64,000 nucleotides of DNA from Pseudomonas capeferrum (GTDB taxonomy: Bacteria > Pseudomonadota > Gammaproteobacteria > Pseudomonadales > Pseudomonadaceae): NCBI RefSeq assembly GCF_013523055.1, contig NZ_JAAMQM010000020.1, positions 62,001 to 126,000 on the forward strand. The letters run 5' to 3'. Position numbers and translations under genes: made by a program. Position 1 is the first letter of the stretch, and the number at the start of each line of letters is the position of its first letter. Under the pieces are notes generated by a model. It was not told where the DNA came from, ran no database searches, and worked only from the letters and a program-made list of their open reading frames with translations. Shown piece by piece: positions 1 to 7,805 of this stretch.

Positions 1-306
1 CTCGAGAAAGTCTCCTGGCTCACCGCCATGCACGTTGGTGATAACGATATCCGGGGCGGCAAATGCTTCGCGCGCCAGTGCTACGGCGCGCAGGACATCG
101 ACTTCACGCGTGAGGTCTGCGCTCACCCCGATTGCCGTACCGCCTTTGTGGCGGATACTGGCCACCGTCTCATCGATGGCGCCTTGCCCCCTGGCCACTA
201 CCACCACTCGGCAACCTTGCGCTGCGAGCATTTCACTGCAAGCGCGGCCGATGCCTTTGCTGCCGCCAGAGACCAGGGCCACACGGCCTGTCAATTCCAG
301 ATTCAT
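1..306 (-). CDS. SDR-family oxidoreductase, 5' part only (C-terminus lies outside the window)
   Basis: The minus strand from 306 to the window edge is open for 102 codons. It starts MNLELTGRVALVSGG and carries the NAD(P)-binding motif GGSKGIG near residues 14-20. The usual NNAG loop is replaced by TNVHGG at about residues 90-95, a variant seen in some divergent SDRs. A GGAG box lies 8 bases before the ATG at 306. The gene follows the MMPL transporter gene by 92 bp on the same strand, so it may be the last known member of that operon. The catalytic Tyr-Lys region is outside the window, so the substrate cannot be judged. Confidence 0.85.
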   Translation of the reverse strand, partial: MNLELTGRVALVSGGSKGIGRACSEMLAAQGCRVVVVARGQGAIDETVASIRHKGGTAIGVSADLTREVDVLRAVALAREAFAAPDIVITNVHGGEPGDFLE

Positions 307-398
307 TGTGCAAACTCCAAACGTCATGTCAGCTTCGCGAGTTCAGTCGAAGACAGGGTAGAGCGCAGCCGCTACGCCCTACCCTGCGCTGCCCGGGT

Positions 399-2900
399 TC
401 AAATCGTGCTGCGGGAGACCTGGGGGCGACCAACCTCGTTGGCGGTGTGCGCTGCTGGCTCAAAGGTTCTCGTGGGTGCGGCGTGCGCCTTGGGCGGGCC
501 AGCCTGCTCGGCCTTTGGTGAAGGCAGAAGGAAGTACGACAGGGCCGGGATCAGCACCAAGGCACCGAGCATGTTCCACAGGAACATGAAGCTGAGCAGG
601 ATGCCCATGTCTGCCTGGAACTTGATCGGCGACCAGATCCACGGCAGCACGCCGGCCGCCATGGTCAAGCCAACGAGCCCGACGATGCGGCCAACGAAGT
701 CCAGGGAGCCTTCATAGGATTTAGCCAGGCTCATCCCCTGACGCTGCATGCCCAGCTGAACGCTGAGCAGGTAGAGGGCGTAGTCGACGCCCACGCCGAC
801 CCCTACGGCGATCACCGGCAACGTGGCCACCTTGATGCCGATGTCGAGCATGACCATCAGTGCTTCGCAGAGTATCGACGTGATGATCAACGGGATCAGC
901 GCCACCACCACCGCACGCCAGCTGCGGAAGGTAATGAAACACAGCAAGGCAACGGCGCCATAAAGCACCAGGTGCAGTGTCCAGAAGCTGCGCTTGACCA
1001 CGATATTGGTGGTCGCCTCAATCCCGGCGCTGCCGGCGGCCAGCATGAACACCCGGTTTTCGGTGTTAAATTCAGCAGCATAGTTCTCCACCTGCTCTAC
1101 AACCCGGTCCAGCGTAGCGGCCTTGTGATCTGCCAGATACGCCACCACCGGGGTGATCTCGCAGCTGCGATCGGCCAGCTCTGGCCGATCCGTGGAGAAC
1201 ATATTGAAGGCTTGCGTGCGATTGCTGTTGTTGCGCGTGAGGGTCATCCACTTTGGGTTGCCCTCGAACATACCGGCAGTGGCCAAGCGAATGCCGTCGG
1301 CCGGTGAGAAGGTGGTCTGGACACCAGGGATTTCCCGCAGGCGGGCACTCAACCGATCGGCCTCCACCAGTGAAGCGAAGTGCGTGCACTCGCCCCGCGG
1401 GGTCTTGAGCATCACCACGAACTGGTCGGTAGATAACCCATAGTTCTCAGTGACATAGGCAACGTCACGGTTGTAGCGCGATTCGGGGCGCAGTTCAGGG
1501 GCACCTGGGTTCAAGTCGCCAAATTTAACCTGCTGGCTAATGGAAAGGCCGACGGCAGTGACCACCACTGCGCATGCCACCGTGATCGTGGCGCGGCGGC
1601 GCTCAGTCAAGCGGATCAACCCTGTACGAATCGCCTGCACCGGGCTGCGGCCGGCGTCCAATTGCTGCGCCGACTGCACGCTACGTTTGGCAGCCGCCTG
1701 GCTGACACCAAAGTAAGACAGCAGCACCGGGATCAGGAACAGCTTGGTGAAGATCAGGATCGCCACGCCCAGGCTGGTGGTCAAGGCCATGTCGCGAATC
1801 ACCGGGATATCGATGATCATCAATACTGCAAAGCCAACGATGTTCACCAGTAGCGCTGTGAGCCCGGCCATGAACAGCCGGCGGAACGTGTAACGCGCCG
1901 CGACATACTTGTGGGTGCCACGGCCCACGTCCTGCATGATGCCGTTCATTTTCTGCGCGCCATGGGACAAGCCGATGGCGAAAATCAGAAACGGCACCAG
2001 GATCGAATAAGGGTCGAGTACATAGCCTAGTACGCTAAGCAGGCCCAAGAGCCAGACCACGCCGAGCATCGCGCAGAACACCAGCAGTAGCGTACTGCGC
2101 AGGCACCGCGTGTACGCCAGCACCAAGACGCTGGCGATGAGCACCGAATAGGCGAAATACATCATGACATCGTAAAGCCCGTCGATCAGGTCGCCGACCA
2201 GCTTGGCGAAGCCAATGATGTGGATCTTGATCTTGTCGCTCTGGAGCGAACGAACCTGGGCCTCCAACTGGTGAGAAAAGGCGCTGTAGTCCAGTGCTTT
2301 GCCGGTCTCAGGATTGATGTCCAGGAGCGGCACGAAGATCATCGACGAGCGCATGTTGTTGGCAACATAGCTGCCGACGATGCCCGCCCGGGTAATGTTG
2401 TCCCTCAGTTGCTCCATTGACGCTGGGCTACCGTCCCAACGATCGGGGATCACCGGGCCGCCGCGATAGCCTTCCTCGGTGACCTCGGTCCAGCGCAGGC
2501 TGCTGGTCCATAGGCCACGCATCCAGCCCTGGTCAACGCCGGGCAACAGGAATACGGCATCGTTGACCCGTTGCAGGGCCAGCAAGTAGTCCTTGTCAAA
2601 AATGTCACCTTGGGTGTTCTCTACCACGATACGGGTGGAGTTACCCATGCCCCGCAGGGTGTCGCGGTGCTCGAAGTAGTTCTGGATGTAAGGGTGTGAC
2701 TGCGGGATCATTTTCTCGAAGCTGGTGTTCACGGGCAGTTTCAGCGCGCTCCAGCCAAAGAACAACGTCAGCAACGCACACAGCGCGATGACCGCGACAC
2801 GATGGTTGAACACCATGCGTTCCAGCCAGTTGCCACTGGCCCTGTCGAATTGCTGCGGGTCCGCAATGACAGGCATGTCGAGTGCGTTTGAGAAAGCCAT
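399..2900 (-). CDS. MMPL/RND-superfamily transporter
   Basis: The product is 833 residues. A hydrophobic helix at about residues 33-52 precedes a large periplasmic loop, then come clustered helices at about 240-400 (with SHGAQKMNG), a second short helix, a second loop, and a final helix cluster from about 640 (GVGVGVDYALYLL). This duplicated 6+6 helix plan is that of the MMPL/RND family, inner-membrane exporters or lipid carriers. It is the last of four consecutive minus-strand envelope genes (DUF1302, DUF1329, YCF48-like, MMPL), so it probably moves a hydrophobic substrate together with them. The leader has AAGAGG before the ATG and an AACAATAA motif. The substrate is unknown. Confidence 0.9.
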   Translation of the reverse strand: MAFSNALDMPVIADPQQFDRASGNWLERMVFNHRVAVIALCALLTLFFGWSALKLPVNTSFEKMIPQSHPYIQNYFEHRDTLRGMGNSTRIVVENTQGDIFDKDYLLALQRVNDAVFLLPGVDQGWMRGLWTSSLRWTEVTEEGYRGGPVIPDRWDGSPASMEQLRDNITRAGIVGSYVANNMRSSMIFVPLLDINPETGKALDYSAFSHQLEAQVRSLQSDKIKIHIIGFAKLVGDLIDGLYDVMMYFAYSVLIASVLVLAYTRCLRSTLLLVFCAMLGVVWLLGLLSVLGYVLDPYSILVPFLIFAIGLSHGAQKMNGIMQDVGRGTHKYVAARYTFRRLFMAGLTALLVNIVGFAVLMIIDIPVIRDMALTTSLGVAILIFTKLFLIPVLLSYFGVSQAAAKRSVQSAQQLDAGRSPVQAIRTGLIRLTERRRATITVACAVVVTAVGLSISQQVKFGDLNPGAPELRPESRYNRDVAYVTENYGLSTDQFVVMLKTPRGECTHFASLVEADRLSARLREIPGVQTTFSPADGIRLATAGMFEGNPKWMTLTRNNSNRTQAFNMFSTDRPELADRSCEITPVVAYLADHKAATLDRVVEQVENYAAEFNTENRVFMLAAGSAGIEATTNIVVKRSFWTLHLVLYGAVALLCFITFRSWRAVVVALIPLIITSILCEALMVMLDIGIKVATLPVIAVGVGVGVDYALYLLSVQLGMQRQGMSLAKSYEGSLDFVGRIVGLVGLTMAAGVLPWIWSPIKFQADMGILLSFMFLWNMLGALVLIPALSYFLLPSPKAEQAGPPKAHAAPTRTFEPAAHTANEVGRPQVSRSTI

Positions 2901-2909
2901 ATTCGCCTC

Positions 2910-2917
2910 TTATTGTT
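2910..2917 (-). promoter_or_regulatory. Hfq/Crc-type A-rich motif before the MMPL gene
   Basis: The minus strand reads AACAATAA immediately upstream of the AAGAGG ribosome-binding site of the MMPL gene. It matches the AANAANAA pattern known for Hfq/Crc translational repression in Pseudomonas. The function is inferred from pattern and position only. Confidence 0.5.
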
Positions 2918-2932
2918 CTTTATTCGCTACGC

Positions 2933-3997
2933 TTAACGCACGTTTACCTGACGCACACCTGAATAACCAACCGTCACCGCTTTGCCGTCTGGCAACAGCG
3001 CCAGGCTTGAGAAGCGTCCAGGCCGGGTTACCGGCAAGGCCTCGAAACGATCAATCATCGCATCGCTGACGCTCACGCGACCGTCGACGCTGGCAAGCAA
3101 GAAGCGCCCGTCTGGCATTGCTTGGACGTCACTTAGCGCAACCTTTATGCCGGTTGCTACCGGCGACCACGCCGTGCCTTGGTCCAAGGACTTGTAGGTG
3201 GTGCCGCGCAACCCCGCAGCAATCACCGCGTGTGGTGTTGCCTCGATACTGAAGAAGCTGCCGCTGTAACCCGTTTCAATGGGTTCAAATCGGCCGGCAG
3301 GCTGATTCAAGCGGAACACGATACCGCGCTCAGAGGCGATGAATACCTGCCCCCCCACCCCAGCGATTGCCAGGTAATGGAGAAACTCCGGGTTATCCAC
3401 CCGCTCCATCCAGGACACCCAGGTTTTGCCGCCATCGGTTGTGGCCAGCAAAGTTCCGAACGTGCCTGCGGCGAAGCCGCGTTGGTCGTCTGCAAACCAA
3501 ACGTCCATCAGCGCCTGCTCCGGCCCGTCTTTATAGTTAAGCTTGACGCCCTCTAGGTAGGCCTGGGCGGTTTCATCGCCATGCTCGGCTAACACAGTGA
3601 AATGATCGAACAGATCCTTCGCGGCCTGACGACCGTCGTACTGCTTGACCCAGCTTTTGCCATGGTCAGTGCTGTGCAGGATGACGCCATCATGACCTAC
3701 CGCCCAACCTTTCTCGGCGGTTACGAAATCCACCCCCAGCAGATCGGAAGATACCGGGGAAGCAATTTGCTGCCAGGTAGCGCCAGCATCATCGGAGGCA
3801 ATGATTAGCCCGTGGGCTCCCACGGCCACCAGCCTGTTGCCCGCCACGGCAACCGCATTGAGCTGGGCAGAGACCAGGTTGCTCACGGTCGCGGCCGGGC
3901 GGTCCAGTGGGTCGATAAACGTGTCGGCTTGCTCCGCCAGAACGGGCAGGCAGCACGACACAAGTACAAACATAAACAGTTTACGTACCGCAGCCAT
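2933..3997 (-). CDS. YCF48/HCF136-like beta-propeller protein, secreted
   Basis: The product is 354 residues with a signal peptide (hydrophobic core FMFVLVSCCLPVLA, cleavage near residue 21). Several propeller blades carry BNR-like turns: SDDAGATW, STDHGKSW, TTDGGKTW and SLDQGTAW. This is the photosystem II stability factor-like fold, which in heterotrophs often sits beside MMPL, DUF1329 and DUF1302 genes. It is probably a periplasmic scaffold or adaptor of the transport module rather than an enzyme. A GAGG box precedes the ATG at 3997. It lies 33 bp upstream of the MMPL gene and downstream of DUF1329, in one minus-strand operon. Confidence 0.88.
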   Translation of the reverse strand: MAAVRKLFMFVLVSCCLPVLAEQADTFIDPLDRPAATVSNLVSAQLNAVAVAGNRLVAVGAHGLIIASDDAGATWQQIASPVSSDLLGVDFVTAEKGWAVGHDGVILHSTDHGKSWVKQYDGRQAAKDLFDHFTVLAEHGDETAQAYLEGVKLNYKDGPEQALMDVWFADDQRGFAAGTFGTLLATTDGGKTWVSWMERVDNPEFLHYLAIAGVGGQVFIASERGIVFRLNQPAGRFEPIETGYSGSFFSIEATPHAVIAAGLRGTTYKSLDQGTAWSPVATGIKVALSDVQAMPDGRFLLASVDGRVSVSDAMIDRFEALPVTRPGRFSSLALLPDGKAVTVGYSGVRQVNVR

Positions 3998-4071
3998 TTC
4001 AACCTCACACCGGTGCCGGAAACGACGTGGAGGGAGATTGCTCCCCCTCCGCTCAACCTCTCAGCGGCCGC

Positions 4072-5451
4072 TCAGCGCACCCCACTGCCTGCCAGGTTGC
4101 CTGAGGTGAAGAAACTCGCCGGGTAAGGGCCCACCTGGTAGAAACCGGTCATTTTCGGCGCACCCATGAGCGAGCCATTGCCATAGACGCCCTTGGTCAT
4201 GTCGTAGAGTACGTACTGGCCATTGCGGTAGGCCGGCTTCTCATACTGTTGCACCGACGGCTGATACATCAGGTGATGGACCTTGCCAGCCTGATCTTGC
4301 GAGTAATAGGTAAGAATGCTCCAGCTGTCCTCGTCCAGCATGAAATGCTTGACCTTCTGCACGTGTCGCTCGCCTGCCTTGAGGGTCGCCTCCACTACCC
4401 ATACCCGGTGCAGTTCCCAGCGCAAGACATCGGGGTTCAAGTGCTTAGGCGTGTTGGCGACCTTGGGATCAACGCTCCATGCCTTGTAGGTGTTGTAAGG
4501 CACGAGCATTTCCTTGCGCCCTACCAGCTTGAAGTCAAACTTGTCCATCTTGCCGTCAAAACCGTTGATCTCATCGAACAACAGGATGCCGCCGCTAGAA
4601 GTACTTACAGTGTCGTACTTGAATTCAGGCGCCAGCCGCACACGACGCTGACCGGGCACGTAGGTCCAGGCCATTGCCTCTCGCTTGTGGGTTTCGAGGA
4701 AGTTAAAGCGCATCTGCTTGACCCCCGCCGATGCCGATGGCTCGCTTGTGGACGCCACCAGTGCCCAGTAGGGCTGGTTGTCAGGCACCTTGTCGAGGCT
4801 GTTGTCCCAGTACAGGTTGCGGTTTTCAATCTTCTGAACGCTGGTCAGGCTCACGCCGCCAGAACTGTCGATCAAGTAGGCGGCCTGCGTACCCTCGGAG
4901 AACGGCACCTCGTACTTGACGCTGGCGTTCCACATAGCCTCATAACCGTCTTTCGGGATCGGGAAGGGAATCTGTGCATGGGCACCCTCAAGGCCCGGGG
5001 CAGCGCCTACCAGCTTAGGGTTTTTAACCCGTTTGATCGTGTTCTCATAAACCCACTCTGGGTAGCATGCGGTGCGGTGAGTCTTGTACACGTCGACGCG
5101 AAAAGTCTCCGGGTACCGCTTGAACAGCTCCAGGGTACCGCCGTCCAACTTGTCCTTGTACTGTTCAAGATTGGTTGCCGTTACGCTGTACAACGGCTTT
5201 TCGTTGGCAAACGGATCCGCATAAGGCGAACCACCTTTGGCGCCCATGATCGGCTTGTAGTCGGCTGGAGCCGAGCAAAGGCCGCCGTCCCAGGCCGGAA
5301 TGCTGCCATCAGCGTTAGCCGCCTTGATCGCCCCTAGAGGCGTCAGGCTCTGGCCCAGCTGCTTGATCTCGTCGTCCGTAGGCGTGGCGAAGGCATGGCT
5401 CACGAGCAGCACACTCGTGGCACCGGCAATCAGCATTTTTTTGTAATACAT
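4072..5451 (-). CDS. DUF1329 family periplasmic/outer-membrane protein
   Basis: The product is 459 residues. A signal peptide ends near AFA (residues 20-22), followed by the family hallmark NADGSIPAWDGG at about residues 45-56. DUF1329 proteins resemble LolB/LolA-type lipid-binding folds and usually sit next to a DUF1302 gene, as here (DUF1302 lies 39 bp upstream on the same strand). The likely role is handling a hydrophobic ligand in the periplasm or at the outer membrane. There is no lipobox cysteine at the cleavage site. The ligand is unknown. Confidence 0.9.
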   Translation of the reverse strand: MYYKKMLIAGATSVLLVSHAFATPTDDEIKQLGQSLTPLGAIKAANADGSIPAWDGGLCSAPADYKPIMGAKGGSPYADPFANEKPLYSVTATNLEQYKDKLDGGTLELFKRYPETFRVDVYKTHRTACYPEWVYENTIKRVKNPKLVGAAPGLEGAHAQIPFPIPKDGYEAMWNASVKYEVPFSEGTQAAYLIDSSGGVSLTSVQKIENRNLYWDNSLDKVPDNQPYWALVASTSEPSASAGVKQMRFNFLETHKREAMAWTYVPGQRRVRLAPEFKYDTVSTSSGGILLFDEINGFDGKMDKFDFKLVGRKEMLVPYNTYKAWSVDPKVANTPKHLNPDVLRWELHRVWVVEATLKAGERHVQKVKHFMLDEDSWSILTYYSQDQAGKVHHLMYQPSVQQYEKPAYRNGQYVLYDMTKGVYGNGSLMGAPKMTGFYQVGPYPASFFTSGNLAGSGVR

Positions 5452-5490
5452 TGACTAATCCCTCACGTCGGGCAGAAAAAGCGGAACTGG

Positions 5491-7212
5491 CTAGTACGTC
5501 GCCTTATAGGTAAAGGACAGCCAGCCATGATTGTTCTGAACGGCCGCACCGTTGGTGTAATCGCTGGTTACGTAACTATTCGCCGGGTTGACGTCGTAGT
5601 CAGCGTATGAGTCGATCCACTTGAGCGTAAAGTTATGCACCTGGCGATACTTACCGCTAATACCGACAGAGTAGTTGTAGGCATCTTCACTGGTGCCGCC
5701 CAAGGTTGGGCTGTTACCGTCGATGCCGTAGGCGACGCTGACAGGCATCGACACATCCCAGCCTGGGAACAACTGCGGCCACTCCGGTGTGAAGCCAACC
5801 TGCATGCCCCACGAGTCCTTGGTCGCACAATTTTCTGTGAAGCCGGTTACGCAGCCGTGGCCACGGCCGTTGAAGCGCTCTGAGTTCTCGGTGATCTTGT
5901 CCAGACGGTTATAGGTCACCTCACCCTGCAACGTGCCCCCTTCCCACAACGCTGTCTTGGGCAAGAGGTAGATGCCGTTGATCAAGCCGTGCCAGGAATT
6001 ACCTCGAGCGCCTTCTGCTTCATCGTAAGTTGCATCGGTATTGTTACCCGGTACCACGGAGTAGCCGGCTACTGAGTTGAGCGCAGTGTTCTTGCGATAA
6101 GAGAGCTCCCCTGCAACGCTGATGGTGCCAATATTCTTGGTCAAGCTGAAGCCGTACAGCTCGGTGTCCCGGGCATAGTTCAGGCGGATTGCGTTAGGCA
6201 GCGACCGGAATACACCGGGGGCGACCTGGGTAATACCAGCCTGGGTAAAGCTCCAAGGCAGCTTTTCATCGAACTTGCGGTAGTAAAGGCCTGCCGTACC
6301 TTCCAGCCAGTAGGGGCTCCAGCGCAAGTTCACGCCAAAATCACCGCTGTCGTGCGGCTCGAGATCGTCGCCGTTGGGGATGCTGAACAGCGAAGCGGGC
6401 GAGCCAAGGTCGGAGCGCGCACCGTCAGAGCCGGAAAAGTAGGTGCCGCCCGGCACCAGGCGAAACGGCTTCCAATCCAGCAGGTACTGGGCTGAGAGCG
6501 CCAACTCGTCGGTCAACTGGATGGTGGTGGATATCTGGTCAAGTGGCAGGAACAGTTCCTTGGCTTCCGAGCCAGGGCTCGTGGCCGACTTGATGGTGTC
6601 CACCGGGCCTTGCGAGTAGGCAATACTGTTGCCAATCGAGAACAGCGACTCACCCCAGTACACGTTGTGCTGGCCAGCCTTGATGTTGACGCCGACCTCG
6701 CCTAGCTGGAAACCAGTGAAGACAAAGGCGTCGAGGATCTCTCCGGAAGGCCCGGAGATATATCGGTTGGCATAGCCGTTGTAGTGATTATTGGTGTAGT
6801 TACCACTGGCACCAAGCGCACTGTTGGGTTCGGCGCTGTCCTGGTAGACGGTGTCATACCAACCCGCGGCGCTCACTCGGAAGCCATGCTTTTGGCGCCA
6901 GACGACGTCAAGTTCGGTGAGCAGGTCCAGGCGGTTGGTGATCATGGCGCCACGGTCGAACTTGTTCTCTGTATCGTCGAAAAACGGCGATCGGTTGAAA
7001 TTGTCGTTTTTCCCTTCCATGCGCCATCCGGCGTTATAGCGCACGGTGTTGTCCCAGCGCACGTCGAAGTCTGGGTTGCCGGTGTCGATCGACATTGCCT
7101 GCACGCCACCGCCACTGACGCCAAGGATCAATGCGATCGAACAGGCTAATTTGCTGGGGCTATATAGGCCAGGAACACCACTACAAGCATTTCTTGTTTT
7201 TGTTGTTTTCAA
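5491..7212 (-). CDS. DUF1302 family outer-membrane beta-barrel protein
   Basis: I place the start at a TTG at 7212, which has a GGAG box 10 bases upstream and gives 573 residues. A longer reading from 7383 adds 57 Cys/Arg-rich residues that look untranslated. From the TTG the N-terminus is basic, followed by a hydrophobic segment ending GGGVQA, as in a signal peptide. The mature part is rich in alternating aromatic strands and ends SFTYKATY, a C-terminal aromatic typical of outer-membrane barrels. It is the first gene of the minus-strand envelope operon and probably the uptake or export channel partner of DUF1329. Codons 2-5 contain an A-rich Hfq/Crc-type stretch. Confidence 0.88.
   Translation of the reverse strand: MKTTKTRNACSGVPGLYSPSKLACSIALILGVSGGGVQAMSIDTGNPDFDVRWDNTVRYNAGWRMEGKNDNFNRSPFFDDTENKFDRGAMITNRLDLLTELDVVWRQKHGFRVSAAGWYDTVYQDSAEPNSALGASGNYTNNHYNGYANRYISGPSGEILDAFVFTGFQLGEVGVNIKAGQHNVYWGESLFSIGNSIAYSQGPVDTIKSATSPGSEAKELFLPLDQISTTIQLTDELALSAQYLLDWKPFRLVPGGTYFSGSDGARSDLGSPASLFSIPNGDDLEPHDSGDFGVNLRWSPYWLEGTAGLYYRKFDEKLPWSFTQAGITQVAPGVFRSLPNAIRLNYARDTELYGFSLTKNIGTISVAGELSYRKNTALNSVAGYSVVPGNNTDATYDEAEGARGNSWHGLINGIYLLPKTALWEGGTLQGEVTYNRLDKITENSERFNGRGHGCVTGFTENCATKDSWGMQVGFTPEWPQLFPGWDVSMPVSVAYGIDGNSPTLGGTSEDAYNYSVGISGKYRQVHNFTLKWIDSYADYDVNPANSYVTSDYTNGAAVQNNHGWLSFTYKATY
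7200..7207 (-). promoter_or_regulatory. Hfq/Crc-type A-rich motif at the start of the DUF1302 gene
   Basis: The minus strand reads AACAACAA just inside the coding sequence after the TTG start at 7212. It matches AANAANAA and would overlap the ribosome footprint. Function is inferred from pattern and position. Confidence 0.5.
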
Positions 7213-7341
7213 TTGGATGCTTCTCCGATTCAGATCGGTTTTTTTGTCGACTCCGCACGTCCGGAGGCGGTCACAACATCGGCAATCTAGAAGCGGCAAG
7301 CCCATCAAAGGCCCCTGTCGGGCGCTGCTCCTGGAAAGATA

Positions 7342-7360
7342 AGCTAACATAGCGTCAGCT
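7342..7360. promoter_or_regulatory. 19-bp operator-like palindrome, copy 1
   Basis: The sequence is AGCTAACATAGCGTCAGCT, a match to the repeated consensus AACTGACANANNGTCAGTT. It lies 130 bp upstream of the DUF1302 start. Binding by a TetR-type regulator is inferred. Confidence 0.65.
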
Positions 7361-7704
7361 TTGCGCAAGCCCTCTGTACACAAAAAAAAGAAGCGTCCAC
7401 GGTTTTCGTTTCCAATCAGTAACTTAACCTGATTGATGGCAATACGATAGCCTTTTGGCCTATGCCAGGGCTACGACATTCAGCGTGCAAACAGTGACCT
7501 TGGGTCAGGCAGATACCACTGAGATAGAGCGTTTAAGGCCGGTTACACTCAAAGCATCCGCCACCCTCTTTCCGCCTTGCGCACTCACTGAAGCGTTCAG
7601 CACACCCTCACCATTCAATATCCTGGAGCCGCCGACCCAGGCGCATCTGCCAGCCAGGGAGCTAGCGCGCAGTTACCTAAGCATGCCTCTAGCGCTCTCC
7701 CTTT

Positions 7705-7723
7705 AACTGATATATCGTCAGCT
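7705..7723. promoter_or_regulatory. 19-bp operator-like palindrome, copy 2
   Basis: The sequence is AACTGATATATCGTCAGCT. It lies 82 bp before the start at 7806 and overlaps an 8-bp perfect inverted repeat (TGATATAT / ATATATCA) at 7708-7731. Confidence 0.7.
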
Positions 7724-7805
7724 ATATATCAATGCCCGCGGCCATTAACGAGGCCGGACCCAGCATGAGGGTTAGTGGCCAGAGCGCTATTCACAGGAGG
7801 CAACG

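Larger units (their letters stand above)
7213..7805. other. Divergent intergenic control region with two operator-like palindromes
   Basis: These 593 bp separate the minus-strand envelope operon from the plus-strand degradative operon. An 83-codon open frame inside (7455-7706) has no ribosome-binding site and no recognisable protein features, so I treat it as non-coding. The region holds two copies of the 19-bp palindrome, one near each promoter side (7342-7360 and 7705-7723). I see nothing else I can name. Confidence 0.6.

Noticed and set aside
4249..5337. Long open frame (362 codons) on the plus strand
   Set aside because: It lies wholly antisense to the DUF1329 gene, whose signal peptide and family motif are clear. 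High GC makes such shadows common here.
7213..7383. Longer start for the DUF1302 gene
   Set aside because: The extra 57 residues are Cys/Arg-rich, the frame runs over an operator-like palindrome, and the TTG at 7212 has a good ribosome-binding site and a proper signal peptide.
7455..7706. Open frame of 83 codons in the large divergent region
   Set aside because: No ribosome-binding site, no recognisable protein features, and its end overlaps an operator-like palindrome.
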